A DNA stretch of 39,675 nucleotides from Megalodesulfovibrio gigas DSM 1382 = ATCC 19364. GTDB lineage: Bacteria > Desulfobacterota > Desulfovibrionia > Desulfovibrionales > Desulfovibrionaceae. This document shows positions 1-8,900 of this stretch, one piece after another. The translations under genes and the position numbers were made by a program. The stretch lies in contig NC_022444.1 of assembly GCF_000468495.1 (NCBI RefSeq), positions 2,140,709 to 2,180,383 of the forward strand, given 5' to 3'. Below the pieces are notes generated by a model. That model was not told the origin of the DNA. It saw only the letters and a list, made by a program, of their open reading frames with translations, and ran no database searches. How positions within the stretch are numbered: the stretch's first letter is position 1; the number at the start of each line of letters is the position of its first letter.

Positions 1-240
1 CGGATGCGTGGCGGGCATTCGGCTGGTGTCCGTCGGGTGGATGTGGTCTTCCCTGGCGGCCTTGGCGCTGGCACCCACGGCGACGGACCCGTCCATGACC
101 GGCGCTGCCGTGGCCAGGTTGCGCAGGGTATTGACCGTGGCCCTGCGGGTACCGGCGCTCGTGTCCACGGCCACATTGTCCGTACCAGCCGGGGCGGTGG
201 TTTCAGCCAGAGCGCTGATGCGAGTCCCTTCGCCTGCCAT
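1..240 (-). CDS. Tail-fibre-like protein, N-terminal part (runs off the window)
   Basis: The reading frame is open from an ATG at 240 to the window edge (80 codons visible). The start is set by an AGGAGG Shine-Dalgarno sequence (SD) 4-5 bases upstream. The N-terminus (MAGEGTRISALAETTAPAGTDN) and the later stretch ASAKAAREDHIHPTDTSR resemble the head-domain repeat of phage tail-fibre and tail-collar proteins, where A-S-R-E-D-H-x-H-P-x-D-T-S-R is common. It sits 14 bases downstream of the TipJ C-terminal frame, the expected place for a side or central fibre gene. The receptor-binding part lies outside the window, so host-range function is inferred. Confidence 0.7.
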   Translation of the reverse strand, partial: MAGEGTRISALAETTAPAGTDNVAVDTSAGTRRATVNTLRNLATAAPVMDGSVAVGASAKAAREDHIHPTDTSRMPATHP

Positions 241-254
241 GATGCCTCCTAAAT

Positions 255-1658
255 TTATGCGATGGCCAGGGGCGACCCGGCATCTGTAATAATGAGCGCG
301 CCTGTATGGGTGACCAGCCCGTTGGTCGCATCAACCACGGCCACGGCGCTGCTCCAGTTCAGGTCGACCAGGTCCCGCGCTACGTCCGTAGCCGCGGCCC
401 GGACGTAGCGCAGATATGGCGGCGTGGCGTCCATGGCCACCACAGCGGATGTAGCCGTGCCGGTGTAAACCTGGCTTCCGTCCGCCGGGCCAAAATTCTC
501 CGGGCTCCCCAGCAGCACTGCATACCCCGTGGCTCCAGCCACGGGCTGCCAGGTCAGCACCGCGGCTGCCGTCAGCATCCCTGCCACAGCCAGGCCCGTG
601 GGCGCGGGCAACGGGGGCTGCACAATCGTCAGGGTGGCGGCCCCGCCGGGCGTGCCCGCCGCCGTCACCGCAGCGACCCTGACCTCCATCTCCGGCCAGG
701 GCCCGCCCAGCAGCTGCAGCTGCGTCGTGGTGACCGTGTAGGCGGTGTCCGTGGTGGAAGCGCCGGCCTTGAGGGCGCCGTCCACATGGATGGAGACCTG
801 ATACGTGGCAATGCCTGCCACCGCGTCCCAGGCAACGGTGGTTTGCGCGCCGTCCATGGTCACGATGCGGAGGTGTTGCGGCACGGCCACGGCGTTGTAG
901 GACGCCGTCACCTTCTGCCCATCCACGGGCTGGCCATTCACATGGGGCACAACCCACACCTCCACGGGCAGCCCCGGCGTGGCAAAGGACAGGGAGTATG
1001 CGGCCACCCCGGCCCACACTGCATAGGTGGCCCCGTTGACCAGGGCCCGGACGTCAAACACCGTGGCGCTGCCCGACCAGGACAGGGTGAATTGATGCAT
1101 GCCGCCGGACTCGCCCCGGTACTGCAGGGTCGCCGCCACGCACGGGGCGAGGGAGCCGATGGCGCTCCCTTCTGCCGGGGCGGTCCCCACGGGCAGGTAG
1201 ACCCGGCGGTCCATGAGATTGCCCACCACCCTGACCGAGTTGATCCCCTGGGGCTCGACCCGCAGCACCCGCACGTCCATGGGCTCTGCCGTCTCCACCA
1301 CGAAGGTGTATTGGGTGGCGAGCACGTCGTCATGTTGGATGGTCTTGGTTTCCGCCGGCAGCGCGCCGGTGACGCAATGGGCATGCTCCGTAGGCTGCAC
1401 GACAAAGGGGCCGGCGGGGGAGCCGCCGGGCAACTGCAGGTACAGGGCAGCCGCCTGGAAGCCCATGAAATCCACGGGCTCCGATGTCCAGATGCGCTCG
1501 CCGTCCAGGGCGGCAATCAGGCCGCACTGTCCGGCGTCGGTCATGCTGGCCGTGCATTGCACCCGCCCCAGGAACCGCAGCAAATACCCCTTCATGCCAA
1601 CGGTGAATTCCACGGGATTGCGGTGGTACCGGTCTTCGTAGTACCGCCGCATGCCCAC
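255..1658 (-). CDS. TipJ/gpJ-like tail-tip protein, C-terminal fragment with fibronectin-III domains
   Basis: This 467-codon frame begins at an internal ATG, but the homologous sequence continues upstream in the same frame without a start (EATEITIHGCTSRQQAYEVG, to about 1709). That stretch and the following RRYYEDRYHRNPVEF are typical of the gpJ/TipJ core (a turn, then 'R-Q-A-x-x-x-G', then a basic segment). The rest is beta-rich, with two visible fibronectin-III-like repeats (roughly residues 235-345 and 350-440; L-R-I-V-T and W-D-A-V-A-G-I-A-T-Y-Q-V, then P-T-G-L-A-V and W-Q-P-V-A-G-A-T-G-Y). FN3 repeats are usual at the end of tail-tip proteins and probably display receptor-binding surfaces. 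It is separated from its N-terminal half by a frameshift at 1709-1717 and is probably not translated alone, because no SD precedes 1658. Confidence 0.75.
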   Translation of the reverse strand: MGMRRYYEDRYHRNPVEFTVGMKGYLLRFLGRVQCTASMTDAGQCGLIAALDGERIWTSEPVDFMGFQAAALYLQLPGGSPAGPFVVQPTEHAHCVTGALPAETKTIQHDDVLATQYTFVVETAEPMDVRVLRVEPQGINSVRVVGNLMDRRVYLPVGTAPAEGSAIGSLAPCVAATLQYRGESGGMHQFTLSWSGSATVFDVRALVNGATYAVWAGVAAYSLSFATPGLPVEVWVVPHVNGQPVDGQKVTASYNAVAVPQHLRIVTMDGAQTTVAWDAVAGIATYQVSIHVDGALKAGASTTDTAYTVTTTQLQLLGGPWPEMEVRVAAVTAAGTPGGAATLTIVQPPLPAPTGLAVAGMLTAAAVLTWQPVAGATGYAVLLGSPENFGPADGSQVYTGTATSAVVAMDATPPYLRYVRAAATDVARDLVDLNWSSAVAVVDATNGLVTHTGALIITDAGSPLAIA

Positions 1659-3487
1659 CTCGTAGGCCTGTTGCCTGCTGGTACAGCCGTGGATGGTGAT
1701 TTCCGTGGCCTCTCCTCGCTGCCGTTTTCATCCAGGCAAATCACGGTCTTTTCGGTCCAGGTCACCGGGTCGAGGTATTTTGCGTAAACACAGGTGGGCG
1801 AGGTGCCATTTCGTGGCAGGTAGCTGACCTTGAAGCTGTCCTTGTCATAATCGTCTTCCGTGAGCTGGATGGCTTCGTCGCTCCATTCGTCCAGCACCAG
1901 CGCCAGCTTCCCGCCCGGCATGGCCGGCGCGGCAAGCCCGGCCTCGGCCGCCAGAGACACCAGTTCCAACAAATCTGTTTGCGACGTGACCGCGTAGTCG
2001 AACCAGTGTCCCGCCGTAGCCATGGCCGCCTTGGCCTCCGCCAACAGGGCATAGTCCAGGATGCCCTGGGGCAGGCCGCCCATGTTGGGCGCGCAGACCA
2101 TGTAGGCCACGGCGTCCACGATGGAGCGCGTGGGCTGGTACGGCGTCGTGAGCCCGGTGGCCGTCACCACGGGCAGCAGCCGCGTGGATTTGACGCGCAC
2201 CTTGTCGGCCACATTGTTGGAGAGCTGGTTGGTGGCCATGATGCTCACTTCCAGGAGCGTGCAGTCCTCGTAGGTCCGGTGGGGCGGGCCGTAGCCGCGC
2301 AGCCCGGAGATGATGACGTCATCCACGGCGTCGGGCTGCAGGAACTCCTCTGACCCGCGTTTGATGCGGAACTGGTAGCGCCCCGGCCCCCAGGGCGGGG
2401 AAATCTTGTACGACCAGCGCAGGGGCTCCGGATAGGCGAGGGTCCAGGCAAAGGTCCACACCTGCGTCCAGTCCGTCAGCGGGGAGCCGCTGTTATCCAC
2501 CAGCCGCACATGCACGTCGGCAATGGCGCTGGCGAACCACTTAAGGCCCGCCACCAGCTGCCACAGGCCGGCGGGCATGGTGATGTCCCATTCGATTTCC
2601 GCCACCGCCGTCCCCGAAGGGTTGACCGTCACCGTCAAATATTCGTTCCACTTGAGCTCCTGCCCGCTGACCTCCTCGCAGGTCCAGACCACGCGGGGGA
2701 TCATGGTGGGCGACTGGCCGGGGCGGATGATGCGGTGGGATGTGCCGGCGTAATCCTGGATGGGCGTGTCGTCGATGGTGACGTTCTCAACCAGGTGCTC
2801 GCCCCTGCCGAGCATGTACAGCCCGTAAAAGATCTGATTTTGCGTGGCCCCGTCGATGTTGACGAACCCTGATTGCAACAGGTCGGGGTAGTATTTGGTG
2901 GTCCCGAATCGTTCCGGATAGGGCTGCCCCAGTCGCGGCCTGTTGCCGCCGGGGGCCAGGCTGTACATGGTGATGTCCAGATCATTGGACGTCACCGCAG
3001 AGGCCTGCTTGCGGGCCGGAAACACCAGGGAGACCAGCAGGGTCCCGCCGGCCAGGATGCCGGCGCTGATGAGCGACCCGGCCCAGGTGCCAGCCAGGCC
3101 GAAGGCATAGGGGGCCAGGGCCGCTGCGGCCAGCACGGCGATGCTGGCCAAAATCTGCAGGGCGTTGGAGTCCCCGCCGCCGCGCGGCAACTGGACGAAC
3201 ACCGCATCCGCCCCCGTGGGCAAGGGCGTGCCCCACCATCGCCGCAACACGGGCCGGCCATTGACCAGCAGCATCAGCGGGCCGGAGGTCTGGGGCCGGT
3301 AGTGGGCCAGGATGGCCAGGGGCGTGGTGCCGGGGCGCACCTGGGCCACGGCCAGATCGTCCAGGCCGGTCATGGGGTTGCGGATGCGGCGGCCTGGCCC
3401 GAAGGGATGCGCCAACATGGGCAGGGCCGGCTGGGGGTCAGGGGCGCGCCACAACGACGGCGTATTGCACAGGCAGTTATCGAACAT
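1592..3487 (-). CDS. TipJ/gpJ-like tail-tip (host specificity) protein, N-terminal part, frameshifted
   Basis: Central tail-tip protein of lambda-like siphoviruses, which forms the tip below the baseplate hub and contacts the host receptor. The ORF starts at 3487, overlapping the NlpC/P60 gene by 11 bases. Residues about 100-155 hold two hydrophobic segments (ALAPYAFGLAG, GILAGGTLLVSLVF), as in TipJ-family N-termini. A conserved block follows (NRPRLGQPYPERFGTTKYYPDL, QIFYGLYMLGRGEH, VENVTIDDTPI) and then long beta-rich hub-like sequence. From about residue 590 (after DENGSEE) the sequence turns into an arginine/proline-rich out-of-frame tail, while recognisable TipJ sequence continues in the -1 frame. 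One missing base within the GAG-rich stretch at 1709-1717 explains this. No slippery heptamer lies there, so it is either a true inactivating mutation or a sequencing error. Restored, the protein would be about 1,070 residues, a normal gpJ length. Confidence 0.8.
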   Translation of the reverse strand: MFDNCLCNTPSLWRAPDPQPALPMLAHPFGPGRRIRNPMTGLDDLAVAQVRPGTTPLAILAHYRPQTSGPLMLLVNGRPVLRRWWGTPLPTGADAVFVQLPRGGGDSNALQILASIAVLAAAALAPYAFGLAGTWAGSLISAGILAGGTLLVSLVFPARKQASAVTSNDLDITMYSLAPGGNRPRLGQPYPERFGTTKYYPDLLQSGFVNIDGATQNQIFYGLYMLGRGEHLVENVTIDDTPIQDYAGTSHRIIRPGQSPTMIPRVVWTCEEVSGQELKWNEYLTVTVNPSGTAVAEIEWDITMPAGLWQLVAGLKWFASAIADVHVRLVDNSGSPLTDWTQVWTFAWTLAYPEPLRWSYKISPPWGPGRYQFRIKRGSEEFLQPDAVDDVIISGLRGYGPPHRTYEDCTLLEVSIMATNQLSNNVADKVRVKSTRLLPVVTATGLTTPYQPTRSIVDAVAYMVCAPNMGGLPQGILDYALLAEAKAAMATAGHWFDYAVTSQTDLLELVSLAAEAGLAAPAMPGGKLALVLDEWSDEAIQLTEDDYDKDSFKVSYLPRNGTSPTCVYAKYLDPVTWTEKTVICLDENGSEERPRKSPSTAVPAGNRPTRWACGGTTKTGTTAIPWNSPLA

Positions 3488-3929
3488 ATCGCCAATACCC
3501 CGTGATTGCCCAGAACATGCTGCGCAGGTCCAGCATGCTGGATCGGACCACCCCCATGTGCTCCAGGGCGTGCAGGATCAGGATGCGTCCGCCCAGCTCC
3601 ACCACCATGCCGATGTGGTGGGCGGCCTGGCCACGGGTCAGGGACACGGCGTCCCCCTCCCGTGGCTGCTGCGTGGGCGCATAGCCAAAGGTGTCCATGA
3701 CGCGCGGCTCGTCGCGCAGCAGGCGGGCCGCGGAAAACACCGTGCGCGCATGGTCGATGAAGCAATCGGGGCACTCCCGCCCAAAATGCTCACGGCTCCA
3801 GAGCCTGAACCACCACAGGCAATCCTGATCCTCACACCAGGGCCGCCCTTTGTATTGATCCGACCAATGAGGCTGGCGGGCCACGTGTGACGGGAGGGAC
3901 GGGGGCAACGGGTGCGTACAATGCGTCAT
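3477..3929 (-). CDS. NlpC/P60-like tail-tip peptidoglycan hydrolase (gpK-like)
   Basis: A 150-residue protein with the compact NlpC/P60 fold of phage tail assembly peptidases. The N-terminus has W-S-D-Q-Y-K-G-R-P-W, then D-C (Cys about residue 37, likely nucleophile) followed by a W/F-rich helix. The catalytic-His segment is A-H-H-I-G-M-V-V (about residues 103-110). The C-terminal I-L-I-L-H-A-L-E-H-M-G-V-V-R-S-S ending in I-T-G-Y-W-R-Y-V-R closely follows the family. A second short Cys motif (C-x-x-C, residues about 53-56) precedes the core. It overlaps the upstream DUF1833 gene by ATGA and the downstream TipJ gene by 11 bases. Known role of the family: cutting murein during genome injection, or assembly of the tail tip. 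Confidence 0.75.
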   Translation of the reverse strand: MTHCTHPLPPSLPSHVARQPHWSDQYKGRPWCEDQDCLWWFRLWSREHFGRECPDCFIDHARTVFSAARLLRDEPRVMDTFGYAPTQQPREGDAVSLTRGQAAHHIGMVVELGGRILILHALEHMGVVRSSMLDLRSMFWAITGYWRYVR

Positions 3930-4420
3930 GAGATCAGCCCCGGTTCCGTGGTGCTGGTGTACTTGGCCCGTGGCACTTGCACCCCGGACATGTTCGCCAC
4001 CCTGGCTGAGGCTTCCGCCCCGCCGTGGGCATGGTCCACCTGGGCCACCTCCAGGGGCAGCGGGAATTCCATGGATGGCGGCTGGTTCGGCCCGCGGTAC
4101 TGGCGGTAGAGGATTTCGATGGGAGGGCCGGCAATGCCGGCGTCGTACAGCGCACGGTGCATGCCGCGGGTCAGCGCGCCGGTGCGGATGCGCATCTCCC
4201 CGCAGGTGCGGCGCTCCAACCCCGGCAATTGCAATTCAAACTGAGCCGGCAGGTACGTGCCCTGGGGCGTGGGCAGGGCGTCATGGGAGAACACCACCAT
4301 GATGGGCGCGTGGAGCGCCGCATGCGTGATGGTCAGGGTCTCGAAAATCGTGTCCTGCGGGTCGGCGTAGGCGCAGGCCTCCCGCTGGGCGTCGTCCAGG
4401 GTCGCGTAGTAGGCGTCCAT
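3926..4420 (-). CDS. DUF1833 family tail protein
   Basis: A 164-residue protein with the DUF1833 layout: an early segment F-E-T-L-T-I-T-H-A-A-L, then V-V-F-S-H-D-A-L, Y-L-P-A-Q-F-E-L-Q-L-P, a central long beta/alpha region, and a C-terminus Y-T-S-T-T-E-P-G-L similar to the 'Y-T-P-x-x-F-P-G-L' ending of the family. The family is found between minor tail proteins and NlpC/P60 hydrolases in siphoviruses and is probably a tail-hub or tip component. The start ATG directly follows the stop of the LamG gene (TAGATG), and its stop overlaps the next start (ATGA). Confidence 0.75.
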   Translation of the reverse strand: MDAYYATLDDAQREACAYADPQDTIFETLTITHAALHAPIMVVFSHDALPTPQGTYLPAQFELQLPGLERRTCGEMRIRTGALTRGMHRALYDAGIAGPPIEILYRQYRGPNQPPSMEFPLPLEVAQVDHAHGGAEASARVANMSGVQVPRAKYTSTTEPGLIS

Positions 4421-5536
4421 CTATTGCTCCGGGAACGGCAAGGCCGGTGGAGTAAACCCATAGCTGCTGTATCTGCCGGTTGTGCTTTTTGTAATACGGA
4501 GCCCCCGGATTGCGCCGCGCAAGCGGCTGCCAGGGCAATTGCCCCACTGCCCGATGCCCAGGGGGGATGCCGGCGCGGGGGGGTGGCTGGATGCGTTGGA
4601 GCCGGAATACGCCAACCCGTCAACGAATGGTGTGATGCCAAACCTGTTGTTGACGGACGTTGCGAGTTCAACGGCCACGTGGTGCCATGTGTGCGGCTGC
4701 ACCACCGGTCCCAATATGGGCAATATGACGCCCCCGGAACGGCTGGGCCAGCTCATGGCGCACAGCCGCCCGTTGTAGGTCTGCAATCCCCACGTCACGC
4801 TGGAGTAACTGCACCCATTGTCAAACCCGACAATGCGATTGGCCGCACCGCTTGACGGGACGTCGTCGAACCACACCCAGGCCTCGACCCACAGTTTGTA
4901 AGTCGGTAGCGGGTGTGGGTTGTAGGTCGGGTAGAAAGCCTCCGCCGCCGGCGTGTGCAGGTACCCGGAGCCGTCAAAGCGCATGGACCTGCCGCCATCG
5001 GCATCCGCCTGAATCCAGATGCCCTGGTTTATCAGCGTGCGCCCTGTTTCGTCGCGAATCGCCTTGCTGCTGCCAAACCGGCCCTTGGCGTTGAGCAGCA
5101 ACACCACGGAGTCGTACAGCGCGTCTACCCCTGGCACGCCTGGCCCGGCCAAGGGCCAGACGGTGTCCACGCCGACGCTGTCCGCCCGTTTGACATGGAG
5201 CGCCACGGAAAAATCGCTGTAGAGTGTCCCCACGCCCTTGCGCTGCGGATACCCGGCAAAGCGCGCCACATGCGCGGCATAGCCCAGCAGCGGCAGCCAA
5301 TCCGCCGCAAACCAGTTGAGCCCAAGATTGCAGTCACGTTCGTAAAATTGCAGGAACGCAGGCACCTGGGCATGGAGCAGCCGCAGCTGCGCCCGCAGCA
5401 CATGCGGCGCACCCCGGCCGAACCGCCGCACCTCGTGCCGTCCGGACTGCAGCTCCCTGGACAGCAGATTGCTGCCCAGCTGCCTGGATATCTGCCGCTG
5501 CGGGCCGGGCAACCCTTGAGGCCACAACACGGCCAT
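4421..5536 (-). CDS. Phage tail protein with C-terminal LamG/concanavalin A-like domain
   Basis: 371 residues from ATG 5536, chosen over the GTG at 5539 because AGGAGG lies 6 bases upstream and the ATG overlaps the previous stop (ATGA). Residues 1-150 resemble a tail-hub protein (L-Q-F-Y-E-R-D-C-N and W-F-A-A-D-W-L-P-L-L-G-Y). Residues about 165-371 form a LamG-type lectin fold: R-S-M-R-F-D-G-S-G-Y-L-H-T-P at its start, W-V-E-A-W-V-W-F, H-T-W-H-H-V-A-V-E, F-V-D-G-L-A-Y-S-G, and G-A-I-R-G-L-R-I-T-K-S-T-T-G-R-Y at its end, the usual phage LamG signature. Such domains often bind carbohydrate, so a role in adsorption is plausible, although this copy is fused to a baseplate-like N-terminus. Confidence 0.75.
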   Translation of the reverse strand: MAVLWPQGLPGPQRQISRQLGSNLLSRELQSGRHEVRRFGRGAPHVLRAQLRLLHAQVPAFLQFYERDCNLGLNWFAADWLPLLGYAAHVARFAGYPQRKGVGTLYSDFSVALHVKRADSVGVDTVWPLAGPGVPGVDALYDSVVLLLNAKGRFGSSKAIRDETGRTLINQGIWIQADADGGRSMRFDGSGYLHTPAAEAFYPTYNPHPLPTYKLWVEAWVWFDDVPSSGAANRIVGFDNGCSYSSVTWGLQTYNGRLCAMSWPSRSGGVILPILGPVVQPHTWHHVAVELATSVNNRFGITPFVDGLAYSGSNASSHPPAPASPLGIGQWGNCPGSRLRGAIRGLRITKSTTGRYSSYGFTPPALPFPEQ

Positions 5537-5934
5537 CACTCGCCTCCTGTCCAGAGGGCTGGCGAGCCATCCACCAGGGGCACGCCGGCGATGACTTCCA
5601 CCTTGATCGTGACCTTTGTGTGCCGGCGATTGTAGGTCTGGTCTGTGGGCGGCTCAACAAACCGCAAAAAGTGGTGTGTGTACTGGATGTCCGGCAGCCA
5701 CGGCGCAGCGAACGGGGCGCAGCCGCCATTCAGGGCATCCTCGTAAAACGCGCAGAACGTCGCCCATTGCGCCATGGTCATGACAAAATGAAAGGTCGCC
5801 TCGTGCTCCGGGTACGTCCGCGTGCGCATGGGGTGGCGGGCTTCTTCGGGGTCCAGCGTCCCGGCGCGGGGCGCGGCCTCGAAGTCCAGTAACGGAGCCT
5901 GCGGCAGGGTGGCGGGCCAGATCGCCAGCGCCAT
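5536..5934 (-). CDS. Minor tail protein (gpM-like position)
   Basis: 132 residues from ATG 5934, which overlaps the tape measure stop (ATGA); GGAGG lies 7 bases upstream. The frame stays open to 6267, but that extension lies inside the tape measure gene and is an out-of-frame shadow. The protein begins M-A-L-A-I-W-P-A-T-L-P and contains G-T-L-D-P-E-E-A-R-H-P-M-R-T-R-T-Y and W-A-T-F-C-A-F-Y-E-D-A-L-N-G-G-C-A-P-F, matching short phage tail proteins encoded immediately after tape measure genes (lambda gpM position). It probably helps to initiate tail assembly around the tape measure C-terminus. The match is by pattern and position. Confidence 0.65.
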   Translation of the reverse strand: MALAIWPATLPQAPLLDFEAAPRAGTLDPEEARHPMRTRTYPEHEATFHFVMTMAQWATFCAFYEDALNGGCAPFAAPWLPDIQYTHHFLRFVEPPTDQTYNRRHTKVTIKVEVIAGVPLVDGSPALWTGGE

Positions 5935-8900
5935 CAGAACCGCCTCCCATATCTCGCGTCCAACGCCGCCACCATGCCCGTGCCGCGGCCGCCGTCGGCC
6001 AGGATTTTTTGGGTCACGGCCTCCACGATGATGTTCAACGTCTTGCCATCCGCGCTTTGTTCCGCCCGTGTCGTCGTGCCCGGCGCTTCCTGGATGTTCA
6101 CCGTCATCTGCACCGGCGCGGCCACGCCGTCCCCGCCAGCAACACGCGCCCCGGCCTGGACGGGCTGCAAGGCCGGCAACGGTGCAAGGGCCGCGGTGGC
6201 CCCGCCAGGCACGCCAAACGCGCCTGGCACCCCGCCCATGGCAAAGGGGTACACACCGCCGAGCCAAGCCGGCAGCTGTACGCCCAGGTGCCCGGACGCG
6301 GTGCGGGTCAGGTCAACCCTACCTTCCTTGCCGCCGGGCAGCACAGCACGCACCCCGGAACCAACCATGGGGACGATGGCCTCCGCGCCGGCCTCGCCCA
6401 TCAATCCCTGCGCAAAAGCGAACAGCGTGGGTTTGGTTACGATCTTGTTGGAATAGGCGGACAGGCCGGGAGCATTGAACACGTTGCCCTTGGCGCTGGC
6501 CAAGATACCGGCCGTGGAAAACGACCCGCCCTCGACGCCCGCCCAGATCGAGCTGCTGTCAAAGCCGCCACCCAACAAACTGCCCAGCCCTCCTTTCAGA
6601 AACGACATGCCGGCGTCCAGGATGTCATTGGTCCAATCCGTGGTCAGCTTGGCCACCCAATCACTAAAGGCGCGGGCCATGTTGTCCAGCATGCCGGCCC
6701 AGGCGTCTTCCACGGTGGCGGTCCCGGTCAGAAAACCGTACACCCAATCCCCGGCCACCTGCCCCAGGGCCGAGGCCGCTGAGCTCTTGAGCTCCAAGAG
6801 GCCATCGGCAAAGGCCACCGCCCCTTCCCGCGCCTTAGTGGCTTCGCTCTTGAATTCCTCCAGGCCTTCGGAGAGCCGGGCCAGGAACGCCTCGCCCGGC
6901 GTGCCGGTCTTCTGGATGGTCTGCAGTCGCTCCAGGGCGGCGGATTCCCTGGCCACCTGGGCGATGACCGCCAACTCCGCATCGCCGGAGGCCTGGGCCT
7001 TGGCAATCACGGCGTCGTAAAACGCCTCGCGTGCGCCGCTCATGAGCTGCGTGGTCTCAATGTAGTGATCCGCTACCCCGGACCAGACCTGCTTTTCTTC
7101 GTCCCTCCGCTTCCGGTCGATGTAGGACGTCGGGCCTTCGTTGGCCAAGTCCCACCACTCGCTGAAGTCCTTGGACGTGCTCATCTTGGCATCGCGCGAT
7201 TTGATGGCCGTGGCGCTGTCCAGCTCTGCCAGCAGCCGGGCCAGCTCTTCCGCCGGGAGGTTGGCGCGCTTCAACGCCTCTTCGGTGGCCTTGGCTTCGG
7301 CCTGGATTTGCGCCAGCAGGCCTTCCCGCTGCAGGTCCATGTTGCCCGTGGACATGCCCAGGGATTCCATGAGCCGGGCGGTTTCTTCAGAGACGCGGCG
7401 CTGCGCCTCGATGGTCTGCTGCGCGGATTCCTGCTCGTCCTTCGTGATTTCTGCGAGCATGGCGGCTTTGTACGTGGCGAGGTCGGCTTCAATTTGCTGG
7501 CGCTTCTCGGCACTGGCCATGATGTAGCCGTCGCTTTCGCGCACCTTGGCGACGTAATCATCCACCTCGCGGCGTCGTGCCGCAAAGTCTCCCTGCGTCA
7601 GGCGGATGTTGTCCGCTGTCAGCTTCTCCTGGATGGACCGGGCTTCGTCGGCAAAGCGCTGGTAGTCGGCAATGCTCTCGCCGCTCATCCCCAGCTTTTC
7701 CATGGGGTTTACGGCGTAGATGCCCGTGCCTTTTTTCTTTTGCCGTGCCAGCCACGCAGACGCATCCGTGGAAATCACCTTGTCGATGTTCCCGCCTACG
7801 GCCTCCACCACCTTGAGCTTTTGCTCCACTTCATCCCAAACGGCCATGGCGATGTGGTCAATGCCGCCGTATCGCCCTTTGTCGTAGTTGCGCTTCCCAT
7901 TATCCGTGGCCAGGATCGTGCCGGCTTTGATCCATGCGGCGTTAAAATCTTCCGCGCGGGATTCATAGGATTTCCCGACGAACTCCTTGACGTTGGTAAA
8001 AATCTTGTCAGACGTCGCGCCAGCGAACAGCTTTTTGAACTCTTCCGGCTTCACGCCAAAGGACTCAAGCTCATTGCCCAGGCTGTTGGCAAGGCCAGTG
8101 TATCCCCACTCCACCAGCCCGGAGCAGTCAAACCCCGTCGCCATGGACGTGCCGCCCCAATCGTAGGGCTTGCCAAGCGCGCTCTGGATGCTGGAACTGA
8201 GGGTCTTAACAGCGGACCCCACCAGCACTTCGCCGTCAATCTTGCCCTTGTCGCCCATGCCGTACTGGTCTTTCAACCACGTTTCGCGGTCGCTCTTGGC
8301 CATGGCGTTGCGCTGGTCAAGGACATACTTGCTGTCAGCCGTCAAAGGGCGACTTGATGCGCGCGAAAAGGTATCCTGCATGCCCTGAAGATCAGCTTCG
8401 GTCATGTTCAGGTCGCGTAGCGATGCAGCGAACGGAGATTCAAATTCTGTTCGCAGGCTGATGACATATTCCTTGCTCGTGAGCTTCGTCAGATCAACAA
8501 GCACGCGGTCAATCTCGTCGGCAAAGGTCTTGGCCGTGGCGGATGCGTCGGCAAAGGCCTCGGCGTGCTCCTTGATGTAGCGGTGCGACTCGGCAAGGAC
8601 TTTGTATTCCTTGACCAGCCCATCCACGCGCTTTTTGTCTTCGTCCGCCAGCCTGCTCAACGCGGCATTGGCCTTGTCCGCATCCGCCGCAAGTGTGGCG
8701 AGCGATGAACCGATCAACCCAAATCCTGGGACATTGGCCATCGACGAAAGCGACATGAACGCGCTGCCGCCAGCATCAGAGAACTCTTTCAGTGACATTC
8801 TTCCGTCATCAACAGCGGCGCGCAACATCTCCATGGCCGAATGCAATTCCGCAACTTTACGAATTCCAGCCAATCCTTCTGTGAGTCCAGAAAGTAAAGA

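Noticed and set aside
1592-1760. Programmed frameshift as explanation for the split tail-tip gene
   Set aside because: No X XXY YYZ heptamer in phase before the break; the nearby GAAAAC would shift into a stop.
306-1787. 493-codon plus-strand frame opposite the TipJ gene
   Set aside because: Product is rich in G/R/H/P, lacks any motif and an SD, and lies antisense to recognisable tail-tip sequence; GC-rich DNA gives such antisense frames.
5935-6267. N-terminal extension of the minor tail protein into the tape measure gene
   Set aside because: ATG 5934 has a good SD and ATGA overlap; the extension is arginine/glycine-rich and out of frame with the tape measure protein.
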